From Plantago elongata (taxonomy: Eukaryota; Streptophyta; Magnoliopsida; Lamiales; Plantaginaceae): a stretch of DNA of 64,000 nt. The notes beneath the pieces are model-generated. The model saw only the letters and a list, made by a program, of their open reading frames with translations. It did not search any database and was not told the origin of the DNA. Each line of letters starts with the position of its first letter. Positions within the stretch are counted from its first letter, which is position 1. This document shows positions 22,401 through 33,730 of this stretch, in pieces. The stretch lies in NCBI GenBank assembly GCA_036897095.1, contig JAYMSP010000078.1, positions 26,597 to 90,596 on the forward strand. Direction: 5' to 3'. The position numbers and the translations under genes were made by a program.

Positions 22401-25400
22401 GTACCTTTTACTTATAATGGATTACAAAGGTTTGGGTTTTGACATTCATCTCGGTCACCTTGTAATAGATGGCAAAACAAACAATGGGTTTCTCTTGTCA
22501 ATCACTAAATGCCCGAGCAGATCAAAAGCTGTATCATCTTCAGGTTAGTCCTGATTGTTTCTTGTCCATAGTGTTTGTTAAAGTTCCTCCTGTATATTCT
22601 TTTATTATCCATTTACTTGTTAAAAGAAAGTTCTTTATTGTTTTATGCCTGTTCAGAAGTGATAATTTTGACCAGCCAGAAGTTAAAAAATTTAATTACA
22701 TTCACAAACACTGCTTTACTGAAGAATTGTATGTTTCATCACCTGGGATTCTCTTGGGAGAATCTAGTAATTTGGAAATCGCAGATGTACAGAAATAACT
22801 AAATTGCTTAATGTACAAGTCAAGTATAATAGGCATCCACCTAGCATGCAAAATGCTGCAGCATAAACTTCATGGATCGCTAGGAGATTATATAGGATTT
22901 AATGGAATGACCAGCAGTAATAGGATTTGTCTATTTCAAATGTAGCCAAAGATTCATTTGTTCCTGTGGCTTTGAGATATAATCGACTGAATCAAAATGG
23001 CTCTCAAACCCTTCTTTACTTCACTTCCTGAAGTATAAGATGTTAGTCCCATTTTGGGTATGGGTCAATTGGAAGCAGCCTCTCAGTTATTGCAGGGGAA
23101 AAGTTGTGTACATCTGGACCCCCAATTACGCCTTGTTGTGCAACTCTCTCAAGGCACTTGGGAACGATTATCTAGGTTGTGTGATTTTCTAATTTGGAAG
23201 ACACCCAAAGCCTAGATCCCAAAGAGAGAAACAAAAATAGCGGCTGTCCATGTTTCTACCCTCATCAGGGTTAGTAAGTCGGGGGCAAAATTGTAATTTT
23301 GGCCCCCAAATCCCTCTTAATCACCCTGAATTCGCTCTTAAATCCTAATACACTTAATTCGCCAAATTGTAGCACGGCCGCTACGCACACAATCCATTAC
23401 TTTGGATGTGATTAGTTGTTATCGATGTTGCTCCTTGGGATCTGGTTATTTTTATAACACAATATTTTATTGGTCTTAATGTGATTTCATTTCTCACTTG
23501 ATCTTACCTGATGTTCTGGAATGTTGCTGGCAGACTCCACAAACCCCGATTGTTCGCACTAAGACATACACGAAGTACAATATAGATGATTCTCCATTGG
23601 GGACCAATGCGATTGTAGCGGTTTTAGCTTACTCAGGGTAAACTTTCAAACACATTTTGTATGATTGTCGTGTTTGAGAATTATGTTTCATGTTTTATCC
23701 TCAACTTATACAGATACGATATGGAGGATGCCATGTTGCTAAATAAATCAGCTGTTGAGCGTGGAATGTTCCGTGGATCCATATATCAGGTCTGGCGTGT
23801 TTAAGATTTTTGTTTAAATTAATATATTTGACATGGGATGCTAAACATTGCTGTCTATTACTCTCTAGATTAGCACACTGTTGTGTTGCATGTGTTGTAG
23901 ATGATCTTTCTCAAATCCTCCTAAACAGGGTTTCTTGCAGTCGGGGGGATTAGGCAATAGATTGAGACATTAAGTTTAGAAAGTTACAATATTATCTATT
24001 AAAATACTGAATATGTCAAGAGCAGTTGGGTATGTTTAGTCTTGTAGCATGATAAATGGTATAAAATGTTGAATTTTCAGGCATCTAAATGACTTATAGT
24101 AGTAATACAATACTAGATGATTGTGTAGGATTTGGTGAACTATATGGACCTGATGACAAATGCAGTTTCTTAAACGACCTTGAGGAACTTCTATACATCA
24201 CAAGAAATTGAGTATTGTGAATACAGAGAGTACTAGAAGAGTTTAAGTATGATTGTTTGATGGATCATGGTGCCAGTTCTAATTATTTCTGTAAGAACTA
24301 TCAGTTGATTGAGTAATATCTTCTCCTCGATATGCTTCGAGAGCTAAAATTGTAGTGTAGAGACTATATTTCTTATTGTGATAGGAAAAACAACTATGTA
24401 ATATTTGATACTCCCTCCGTCCCAGCTTCATCTTCTCGTATTCCATTTTGGTCCGTCCCAACTTCATTTTCCCATCCCTTAAATGGAAAATATCTCTCAT
24501 ACTTTATATATTATCTCTCCTACTTTATTTACTTTCTCCCCTACTTTATCACATCACTCTTTTTCCTACTTTATCACCTTCTCTCCTACTTTATTCACTT
24601 TTTTCTTAATACCTGAGCCCGGGGCCATGGGAAGTTCAAGTTGGGAAGGATGGAGTATATGACTTTGTTGATTCCGAGTCCTTTATCTGCAGACAGAAAC
24701 AGTTGATTTAAGTGAACCAAAGAGCAAGTCAGGTGGTAACCAAATATATTTTGGAAGAAGCAATCTGGACAGGACAAGTCATCATGTCATTGATGCTGAT
24801 GGTCTCCCCTTTGTTGGGCAGGTGATCCTTTTTATATTTTTTCCCTTGTACTTTCGTTTTTCCTAATTTGTTAACTAATTATTCAACCTCCTTGTTGCAG
24901 ATGATAAGACCTGGAGAACCATTATATAGCACCTACAATTCGACTACAAATAAAGTTAGACCCCACTCACTGAAATATTCAGAACCCTACTTCGTCGATT
25001 ATGTTGCTACTGACGTTAAAAGCAAAAGGCATATTCAGAAGGTATTTACATTTAACACTGTATTGGGACCTCTTGTGCTATTCTGAAATTGAGTACCCCT
25101 TGAGTTGAAGATTTTGATGATCCTGTTTTAGATCTCTGCTCAGATGAAAGAAAATTATTCTAGTTTGCATCTGTCCTTGTTTTTATCTTCCCATATTTTT
25201 TTACTTTAAAGGATTTAATATGATAATGGTCCCAATACCTCTTTCCAAGTTATCCTAACTGTTTCTTTATTTCACTGGCATGGTTCTGTCATATAGCCTT
25301 TTTGCATTTAAAACAAATGTTGCCTTTTGGTTTACCTCTCATCCATATGAGTGAGCAGGTTATTTGGCCTCGGTTATATTTAAGTGCATCATCTCTGAAT

Positions 25401-27174
25401 TCCTTTTAGTCAGTTAAGATGTCATTCAGTCATTGTTACTTTTTTAGCATGTTATAAAAACTCTCTTAGTCTTACTAATACGTATACTTCTCTTTTGTGA
25501 AAACTAAAGATATTATCGAAGTGAAGGGGACTGAATAGAGATTATTACGGTCATATTCTGGCGTTCTATCATTCATTTTTTTGGGCCCTTTGGCGGGATT
25601 TCTAGGCTGCTCAGTTTATTTAAAATGGGATTACCTCGTAGAATTCAAAGAAGGTTCAGTCATCCTAGTTATAGTTATAGGTTTTCATATACTAGCATGT
25701 AGCATCTTTATTCAGTATATCATAGTACTGCTTAAACTAAGTTTCTTTCAAGGATTTGATGCTTAGAATATGTATATATTGCATCTTTCTTGCAGGCAAA
25801 CATACGTTTAAGGCATCCTAGAAATCCGATAATCGGTGATAAATTTAGTAGCAGACATGGGCAAAAGGGTGTTTGTTCTCAGCTATGGCCAGATATTGAT
25901 ATGCCGTTTTCAGGAAATACTGGAATGAGGCCCGATCTTATAATCAATCCTCATGCATTCCCTTCCAGGATGACCATTGCTATGCTTTTAGAATCAATGG
26001 CTTCTAAGGTATGATCAGTAAGCACGATTATTTTTGTTAACCAAGGTGGTGGATTTTTTTTTCACTGCACCTCTGTGATTTGTAATGTTAGGGTGGCTCC
26101 TTGAATGGAGAATTTGTTGATGGAACACCATTTCGGAGCTCAGTGGAAAATACCACTGATGATCCACTGGCTTCACGTGTGAATGAGTTCGGTTCTGTGT
26201 TGAAGGAGCATGGGTTCAATTACTTTGGAAATGAGGTACTATACAGTGGATTTTATGGGACAGAGATGACTTGTGAAATATTTATGGGGCCTGTATACTA
26301 CCAGCGTCTCCGGCATATGGTTTCTGATAAATTTCAGGTACAACCTCTTCTAAATTTTCTTTTGCACTCTCTTTCCAAAGAAATAGGACGGGGTAAGAAA
26401 ATTTGAGGGAAAGTTGAATTATCTGTCTTTTCATGTATTCCGTGCTTCAGGGATGTTGTGCATCATTATCCCTACTGAAAGAGTGTAATATGCTGCACAC
26501 AGTGAGAGGGAATCTATGTAAAAACCCATGTACAGGCCTTTGTGAAATTTACTCTTGAATAAAGCAATTTGCCAAATGTGTAGTCACAGTCCCTATTTTG
26601 TACTCTTATCATATGATTACCAAATTACATATTCTGAGAAGAGATTGCTTGTTGAGCTTGTTTGAGCCTTTGAGGAGTGAAGTTTCCTATCATGCACTCT
26701 GATTACTAGAGAACTTGCAAGGCTATTATGTAACCTGGTGTCATTTGTTTTTAGGTCCGTTCGACGGGGATGGTTGATCAGGTCACCCGACAGCCCATTA
26801 AAGGAAGAAAGCGTGGTGGAGGTATCCGGTTTGGAGAAATGGAGCGCGATTCTCTTTTAGCTCATGGAGCTGCATACTTATTACACGATAGGCTTCACAC
26901 AAGTTCCGACTATCATGTTGCAGATGTTTGCTCCATTTGTGGAAGCATATTATCAGCCAATATCGTTCAGTCACCTGCAAAGAAAATACGAGATAAAATG
27001 GGCACTGGGCTTCCACCCATTCGATTACCCAAAAAGGTTAAATGTGTGTCCTGCAATACGAGTAAAGGAATGGAGACTGTTGCTATGCCTTATGTCTTCA
27101 GATACCTAGCCACAGAATTGGCTGCCATGAACATAAAGATGACTCTCCAGTTAAGTAATGGAAGAGGAGCTTGA
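15615..27174 (+). CDS. NRPA2: RNA polymerase I second-largest subunit (RPA2/RPA135), 27 exons
   Basis: Catalytic partner subunit of RNA polymerase I, which makes rRNA in the nucleolus. Exons: 15615-15816, 16790-16869, 16968-17087, 17175-17254, 17341-17404, 17568-17638, 17991-18068, 18143-18188, 18894-19074, 19146-19198, 19329-19402, 19540-19657, 19868-19961, 20156-20271, 21161-21288, 21404-21483, 21649-21890, 21962-22126, 22215-22379, 22469-22543, 23534-23637, 23714-23789, 24693-24821, 24901-25041, 25796-26008, 26092-26337, 26755-27174. They give one open frame of 1186 residues. Landmarks: LPVGIILK and [10 protein letters not shown] in the protrusion/lobe, [43 protein letters not shown] near 779-786, [19 protein letters not shown], and [11 protein letters not shown]; the C-terminal zinc site has Cys at about 1106, 1109, 1144 and 1147. 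Intron 1 is U12-type. Tail-to-tail with the LRR pseudogene. Confidence 0.96.
15817..16789 (+). other. U12-type AT-AC intron (intron 1 of NRPA2)
   Basis: The 5' end reads ATATCCTTTT, the U12 AT-AC donor consensus. The 3' end has TCCTTAAC (16771-16778), a match to the U12 branch site, followed 11 bp later by the terminal AC at 16788-16789. Splicing here joins CTT AGA A to TC TGG TGT, giving [13 protein letters not shown], which lines up with the conserved IW segment of the family. Alternative GT-AG choices do not restore this segment. Confidence 0.88.
16439..16468 (+). repeat. (TG)n microsatellite
   Basis: About 14 TG repeats inside the U12-type intron. Confidence 0.95.
18206..18440 (-). mobile_element. 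Short poly(A)-tailed retroposon in an NRPA2 intron
   Basis: A T tract at 18213-18227 (poly(A) on the minus strand) begins an insert of about 220 bp. TGTCTCC occurs directly before it (18206-18212) and directly after it (18434-18440), both followed by T, as expected of a target duplication. The body carries no coding motif I can name; a 5'-truncated LINE end or a SINE both fit. Confidence 0.6.
24411..24655. mobile_element. Stowaway-type MITE in an NRPA2 intron
   Basis: The left end CTCCCTCCGTCCCA is the classic Stowaway terminal repeat; the right end TTGGGAAGGATGGAG is its diverged inverse. Both ends are bordered by TA, the Stowaway/Tc1-mariner target duplication. Length 245 bp, non-coding. 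Confidence 0.85.
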
Positions 27175-27464
27175 AGAATCTGTCTAACTGTATATTAGCT
27201 TAGCTACCCATAACACTTGTTTATCTTTTGGTGTTTCTTACTAAGTTTTGTGGCTTGGCTTAAAACATGTTTATTAACTAGGCATGCTGATATCATTCAG
27301 TTACAAAGATTTTTTGATGTCATCTGACATTAACTTCATAATATATAGTACTAAGATTACTACATTATTTTCCTTTCCTCTAAGATGGAGCAGAAGTATC
27401 AAACAAATCATTTAGTTAAAGATAAACCCCATCATATTGAGTAACAAAACAAATCATAAATCCA

Positions 27465-28451
27465 TTACTTGCATGGCTCTAATGGGACTCCACATAAACA
27501 TCTATTATGAAAGAATGAGGAACTATCCCAATTTTTGGACCGGTACCTCAGCTTCCATCCAGTTGGGATTTCACCACACAATCTGTTGTAAGTTACATTC
27601 AGCTGCTGTAGATACACAGCTTCAACAATCTGCTTTGGGATGTTTCCATATATTCTGTTATGGGATATGTCCAACACATCCAAAGAGTCCATGAAGCCCA
27701 CTTTTGAAAGGTCGAATGCGAAACTATTCCTCGAGATGATAATGCTGCTAGTGGTCTTTCCTTTCCCAAAAAACACAGATGCATCGCCTGATAAGTTGTT
27801 TCTTGAGATGTCAACTTGAGAGAAATTCACCTTTGATAAGGAAGCTGGAATGTCACCTGATAAGAGATTGTTAGATAAGATAAGAGCTGGATTTTTCACC
27901 TTTGAAGTGGCCGAATGATTCAGGGATTGGGCCAGTGAGTTGGTTTCTGCTGAGATCGATCGCATAGAGAGCAGGAATTGTGGCAAGAGAAGGTGGGATC
28001 AAACCAGATAAACGGTTAAACGAAAGGTCAAGATAGAAAAGATTTTTGAGATTTTTAAGAAAATCAGGGACAGGTCCTGATACGTTCGTCCAGCTTATGA
28101 CTAGGTACGTTAACTGTGACAATTCTTGGATTGATGATGGGATCGAACCAGTGAGGTTCGGGATTTTGTGGAGTCGGAGATGCTGAAGGTGTTTTAGCTT
28201 CGCAATTGACGGAATTGTGTCATTGAGGAGGTCATATGATGTTATGTCAAGGCCGATGACATATCCTGTTGTTCGTTGCATTCTACACCGTACCAGCTGC
28301 AGCAATCAGAATCGGGGTTCCATGAGGGGAATGGATTTGGATTCAAGAAACTGGATTTGAACGCTAGCAACGCAGCCTTGTCGTCGGCATCACAATGGCC
28401 AGTTGCTGCTGAGAGTATAGGGAGTAGAAGGAAGAGAAGTGGTAGTAACAT
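27465..28451 (-). pseudogene. PGIP-like leucine-rich-repeat protein, two frameshifts
   Basis: Similar to polygalacturonase-inhibiting proteins, extracellular LRR proteins that block fungal pectin-degrading enzymes. From the start at 28451: signal peptide (MLLPLLFLLLPILSAATGHC), an LRRNT cap (DKAALLAFKSSF, DCCSWYGVEC), about ten LRRs (LTGSIPSSIQELSQLTYL, LSGLIPPSLATIPALYAIDLS) and the typical end CGVPLEPCK. The frame breaks twice: near 28275, just after WYGVECN, consistent with a lost base; and near 27890, after ESFGHFKG, in an A5 run consistent with an extra base. PGIP genes are usually one exon, so an intron is unlikely. Either a recent pseudogene or two sequencing errors. Confidence 0.85.
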
Positions 28452-29602
28452 TGCTGTGATTTAGTGAGAATTGGATGGTGTAGTGATGAAAAAGAGTTGG
28501 AAACTAGTTCTATAAATGGAGTTGAATATGAAGATTAGGCTAACATTATTACATTAGGGATTTGGTCGAATGTGGAAAATTTATCATGTTATTTTCTTGG
28601 TTGTGGGCTTCTGTGATCTGTAATGGTTGACTTGTGCAGCTCATGGACAATTGAGACTTTGCATCTTGGCTTGTGGAGCTTTGATGAGAGTTGTCAATAA
28701 GAATTTGACCCGGCTGAAATTTAACGGGTCTGAGTTCGGTTCTGCCCATCCCAATCTACATGTGCACGGCTAAGGCGAGAGCAAAATTATAAATGGCTGA
28801 GACGAATGAAAATGAAATACATATATATCATCTTGAACTACTATTGTGTAGTACACATCTATTTGCGAGTTTTAATACTAAATCTATGATCCATGCTAGC
28901 AAGAAATAATTTTGGGTGTGATTATAGTAAGCATCTTTTAAATGTCTTACTTTGGTTTAAGCACAAAGACCGTACAGAACAAAGTGAAAATAACAATCTC
29001 ATATCTAAAACGGAGTTCAGTTTAGTAATAGTTGAGTGCTTGTTACTTGTTAGTGATTAGGAAAGGAATAAAGCACCAAGAATTAAGAACGCAGCTAATG
29101 AATCTTTTTCTTTCCTAGTGAATTGCTTAAAGAAAGAACTTAATGGTGGAGTGATATCCACTAAACAGGTTCAGACCTCACCTGGAGTAAATTTATTTCA
29201 TATATGTATTCGTATTGCGGTTTAATTTGAATTATATTATTACATGAGTTCGTAAAATTTATTCAGTACGTACTTAAAGGTTCAATGAAATAGAGAAGAA
29301 ACAAAACAAATAAGAAAGGACTTAAATCAATGGATTTGATCATGTGTTTAAGAATATTTTCTTGTTTCATCAACCGATAGATGGAATGAAAGACAAATCC
29401 AGAAACTTTTCACATGATGTTTCTCCTCCCAAGAACTTTAGCACAAAGTCTGATACCTTCCTCAGATTCTTTCCTACAGAATCACTTTTTTGTTCCCTAA
29501 CATGAACAACTTCTTTGCTTCTGAGTGGAGTTAGAGATATCTTGAGCTAATCCACTTCTTGATAACTTCCTTAAGGAGCCAAACAAAGCTGAAAAAAGCA
29601 TC
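28452..29602. other. Spacer upstream of the MCTP gene
   Basis: Promoters of the LRR pseudogene (minus) and the MCTP gene (plus) share this region. No other coding signal. Confidence 0.5.
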
Positions 29603-32600
29603 ATGAAGTTAGTGGTAGAAGTAATAGATGCACATGATCTTATGCCTAAAGATGGTACAGGATCAGCAAGTCCATATGTAGAAGTCGATTTCGACAACCA
29701 GATTAGTCGAACCAGAACAATCCCCAAGAACCTCAATCCCATTTGGAACCAGAAACTTATCTTTCAGTTTGACCAAACCACAAACAATCACTTCCATCAC
29801 ATTGAAGTGTCTGTTTATCATGGGAGGAGAGAGCCAAATCCAGGTAGAAATTTTCTTGGAAGGGTGAGAGTTTCTTGTTCGAATATCGTTAGGAAAGGTG
29901 AAGAAGTTTACCAGAGATTCCAACTTGAAAAGAAGTCTCTTGTTTCATCTGTCAAAGGTGAAATAGGCCTTCAAATCTATATCTCCTCAGAATCTGTTCC
30001 AACTGAAGCCACTAAACAATTGTCACCTCAACAACACTCTATCCCTTCCAAACTTCTCGTTTTAGATTCCGAAAACCTCACAGATACCCAACCTGTTATA
30101 TCATTTCCTCCTCCACAGTCTCCAAATAAAGGCAATAACTCAATCACTTTGAAACAAGAAAACACCAAATATCCTCCTGACTCAACTGAAACTCACAGCC
30201 ACTTTTCTGATACTCGATCAGTTCTTAAAGATAGCGTCAACATCAGCTCAAAGGCTACTTTTCACATACAGAAGCAGCAAACAGCACCAAAACCGGCACT
30301 TTACGCAGAGAAGAGACCAGAAGGAGTCCAATTAACAATGCAGCAGCAAGTCACCAACAGTCGGCCTCATACAAGCCATGAAGGGGACTACGAGGTGAAA
30401 GAAGCTGTGGGGCCTTACAGTGGAAGAGGGTGGATGGGAAGCGAAAGAGTAGCTGCAAACACATTTGATCTGGTTGAGCAAATGTACTATCTTTACGTTC
30501 GAGTGGTCAAGGCCAAGGATCTTGCAGCAGGCGTCATCACAGCTAGCTGTGATCCTTATGTGGAAGTGAAGCTCGGAAACTACAAAGGAAGGACTAAACA
30601 TGTTGAGAAGAGAATGAATCCCGAATGGAACCAAGTATTTGCTTTCTCTAAAGAGCGGATACAATCATCTGTTCTTGAGGTTTACGTGAAAGACAAGGAT
30701 ATGGTGGGAAGAGATGACTCTCTTGGGAGGGTGATTTTCGACTTGAATGAAGTACCGACAAGAGTCCCACCCGATAGCCCTCTAGCACCTCAATGGTACC
30801 GGCTAGAGGACAGGCGTGGGGATGGAATGGCACGAGGCGAAATTATGGTTGCGGTTTGGATGGGAACACAAGCTGATGAAGCGTTCACAGAAGCATGGCA
30901 TGCTGATGCAGCTTCTGTTTATGGAGAAGGGGTTCTCAACATAAGGTCCAAGGTGTATGTTTCACCAAAACTGTGGTACTTGAGAGTGAATGTCATTGAA
31001 GCACAAGACATCATTCCAAATGACAGAAGCCGGAATCCAGAAGTTCTTGTAAAAGTTCAGGTGGGAAGCCAAGTTCTCAAAACCGCGGTTTGCCCATCTC
31101 CTACGGCAAATCCCATCTGGAACGAAGACTTGGTCTTTGTAGCTGCAGAGCCTTTCGAAGAGCACCTTGTACTTACTGTAGTGGATCTAGTACACTCCTC
31201 GAAAGATGATGTACTGGGGCAAATAAGCCTACCTCTTACAGTGTTTGAAAAGAGGCTTGATCACCGCCCTGTCCATTCACGGTGGTTTAATCTTGAAAGC
31301 TTTGGTCTTGGTACATTGGAAGGCGAAAGGAGACGGGAGCACAAGTTCTCAAGCAGAATACACTTGAGAGTATGTCTCGAAGGTGGATATCATGTACTTG
31401 ATGAATCCACAATGTACATAAGTGATCAACGCCCAACAGCAAAGCAACTGTGGAAGCCTCCTGTGGGCGTTCTCGAAGTTGGGATACTAAGTGCTGAAGG
31501 GCTCCTCCCCATGAAGATGAAAGATGGCAGGGGAAGTACTGATGCTTACTGCGTGGCAAAGTATGGCCAGAAATGGATCCGAACGAGAACCATTCTGGAC
31601 AACTTTAGTCCTAAATGGAATGAGCAGTACACTTGGGAGGTTTATGATCCTTGCACTGTCATAACATTGGGAGTTTTTGATAACTGCCACTTGGGGAGTC
31701 AAAAGCAAGGCCCTGGCGGACCTACGCCACCACGTGATTCACGTATTGGGAAGGTACGTGTAAGGTTGTCCACCTTAGAAGCTCATCGTACTTACACGAG
31801 TTCTTATCCCCTTTTGGTTCTACAACCATCGGGGGTCAAGAAAATGGGTGATCTCCAACTGGTGATTCGTTTCACAAGCCTTGCGCTCTCCCAGACGATA
31901 CACATCTATGGAAAGCCCTTACTCCCGAAAATGCACTATCTACATCCGTTCACTGTTAACCAAGTTGAGAACTTGAGGTACCAAGCTATGAACATCGTAG
32001 CAACACGGCTCAGCCGGGCTGAGCCTCCACTAAGGAAAGAGACTGTTGAGTACATGTTAGACGTAGATTCCCACATGTGGAGCATGAGACGCAGCAAGGC
32101 CAACTTCTTCCGCATCATGTCGCTCCTGTCAGGCCTAATATCCATAAACCGGTGGTTTACCGACGTCTGCCACTGGAAAAACCCAATCACTTCAGTTCTT
32201 GTCCACATGCTCTTCCTGATACTAATCTGGTACCCGGAGCTGATACTCCCGACACTCTGCCTTTACATGTTCCTCATCGGGCTATGGAACTACAGGTACC
32301 GACCTAGGCACCCACCCCACATGGACCCAAAGCTCTCTTGGGCGGAAGCAGTGAACCTAGACGAGTTGGATGAAGAATTCGACACGTTTCCAACATCCAG
32401 ACCACATGATATCGTCCGCATGAGGTATGATCGGCTAAGGAGCGTAGCTGGCAGGATTCAAACAGTGGTGGGAGATATCGCTACGCAAGGGGAACGAGTC
32501 CAGGCTGTTTTAAGCTGGAGAGATCCAAGAGCAACAAGCTTGTTCATTTTGTTCTGTCTTTGTGCAGCTGTGGTGCTATATGTGACTCCATTTAGAGTTG

Positions 32601-32716
32601 TGACATTGGTAGGTGGTTTGTACCTGTTGAGGCATCCAAGGTTTAGGAGCAAGCTTCCATCTGTGCCAAGTAACTTCTTCAGGAGATTGACTGCAAGAAC
32701 TGATAGCATGCTCTGA
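29603..32716 (+). CDS. MCTP: multiple C2 domains and transmembrane region protein
   Basis: Intronless, 1037 residues, as is usual for plant MCTPs. Four C2 domains: about 1-125, 294-415, 456-580 and 621-760. The C-terminal PRT_C region follows, with hydrophobic segments around 862-900 (VLVHMLFLILIWYPELILPTLCLYMFLIGLW) and 977-1013 (LFILFCLCAAVVLYV). Such proteins anchor in the ER, dock to the plasma membrane through C2 domains and act at plasmodesmata; QUIRKY and FTIP1 are known members. The four-C2 form and length place it with QUIRKY/MCTP15-16-like proteins rather than the three-C2 FTIPs. In C2-1 the second calcium-binding loop (VYHGRREPNPGRNFLG) lacks the usual aspartates. Residues 130-290 are a low-complexity linker. 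The exact orthologue is uncertain. Confidence 0.93.
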   Translation: MKLVVEVIDAHDLMPKDGTGSASPYVEVDFDNQISRTRTIPKNLNPIWNQKLIFQFDQTTNNHFHHIEVSVYHGRREPNPGRNFLGRVRVSCSNIVRKGEEVYQRFQLEKKSLVSSVKGEIGLQIYISSESVPTEATKQLSPQQHSIPSKLLVLDSENLTDTQPVISFPPPQSPNKGNNSITLKQENTKYPPDSTETHSHFSDTRSVLKDSVNISSKATFHIQKQQTAPKPALYAEKRPEGVQLTMQQQVTNSRPHTSHEGDYEVKEAVGPYSGRGWMGSERVAANTFDLVEQMYYLYVRVVKAKDLAAGVITASCDPYVEVKLGNYKGRTKHVEKRMNPEWNQVFAFSKERIQSSVLEVYVKDKDMVGRDDSLGRVIFDLNEVPTRVPPDSPLAPQWYRLEDRRGDGMARGEIMVAVWMGTQADEAFTEAWHADAASVYGEGVLNIRSKVYVSPKLWYLRVNVIEAQDIIPNDRSRNPEVLVKVQVGSQVLKTAVCPSPTANPIWNEDLVFVAAEPFEEHLVLTVVDLVHSSKDDVLGQISLPLTVFEKRLDHRPVHSRWFNLESFGLGTLEGERRREHKFSSRIHLRVCLEGGYHVLDESTMYISDQRPTAKQLWKPPVGVLEVGILSAEGLLPMKMKDGRGSTDAYCVAKYGQKWIRTRTILDNFSPKWNEQYTWEVYDPCTVITLGVFDNCHLGSQKQGPGGPTPPRDSRIGKVRVRLSTLEAHRTYTSSYPLLVLQPSGVKKMGDLQLVIRFTSLALSQTIHIYGKPLLPKMHYLHPFTVNQVENLRYQAMNIVATRLSRAEPPLRKETVEYMLDVDSHMWSMRRSKANFFRIMSLLSGLISINRWFTDVCHWKNPITSVLVHMLFLILIWYPELILPTLCLYMFLIGLWNYRYRPRHPPHMDPKLSWAEAVNLDELDEEFDTFPTSRPHDIVRMRYDRLRSVAGRIQTVVGDIATQGERVQAVLSWRDPRATSLFILFCLCAAVVLYVTPFRVVTLVGGLYLLRHPRFRSKLPSVPSNFFRRLTARTDSML

Positions 32717-33730
32717 TCATTCACAAGTCACAATGCTGGAAATTGAAATTTCTGTTTTAGTAATCTTTTTAAATAATCTTAACATACTACTAAGTATACT
32801 ACTACTACTATATGTTTTGGTATTATGTATACACTACACTATACTCCACAGAATTAGTTGTGTAATTCTGATCATGGTTTGTGATTGTAAGTACTCTGTC
32901 TATGACTTGTGTAAGATGCTGATTAATAAAGGCTTTCTTTCCTATCTCATATTATTGGCGTTAATATTAACTTACCCCAAATTTCTTGAATCAATACTTT
33001 CATCTAGAAAGTCCAGGTTGCATTCAGTGAGCCTGCAGAAGGATAATCAACTATGAGTCTGAATTCAACGGAATCACTACAAAATTAAACGTGTAACCTT
33101 GTGGTAAAAAAAAGGAGAATATCATAAGTTGAAATTTCACAAAATTAAGTTTTATGTGATTTATGACTTTATATCTTCGGAGTCTAAGCATGTTGTAACT
33201 TGGTTACAGTTTAACTTAATTTTTATAATTTAAATATTATTATATGAAGTCCTCAAGTTCAACTGGATAAATGATAACACTTCAGATAAACAAGAAGAAA
33301 AAGAGCGATTTTTCTCCATTAAATATGGAATTTCATTTTTTAATATATAAATTACAAACCCTAAATAAAAATCTATAAACATCGTAAAAATTCGCATACC
33401 CTAACTAAAAATTCACAAATAATACGTAAAAATTCACATGCACTAAAAAAAAATTCATAAATATTAAATAAAAAAAGTAAAATTTATATATCTAATATAA
33501 AAATTGATTTTTTTCTAAATTTTGTACATCGAAATAGGAGAATGGAAGACACTTGCGTTACAAAATGTAAGACTATTTTTCCCCGTAACTTAAAGTTACT
33601 AATTTTTTGTATGAAAAATCCCAAAATTAAAGTTAATTACCAAAGGGGGGTTATCTAGGGTTTTGGCACCAAGCTGATTTTGAGAACCAACTGGCTAATT
33701 GGTACACTTCGACCTGAGTTAAGCTGAGAT
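32717..33730. other. Spacer between MCTP and DnaJ genes
   Basis: The 3' end of MCTP, then AT-rich sequence with imperfect AAAATTCACA-type repeats at about 33340-33470. No coding signal. Confidence 0.5.
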
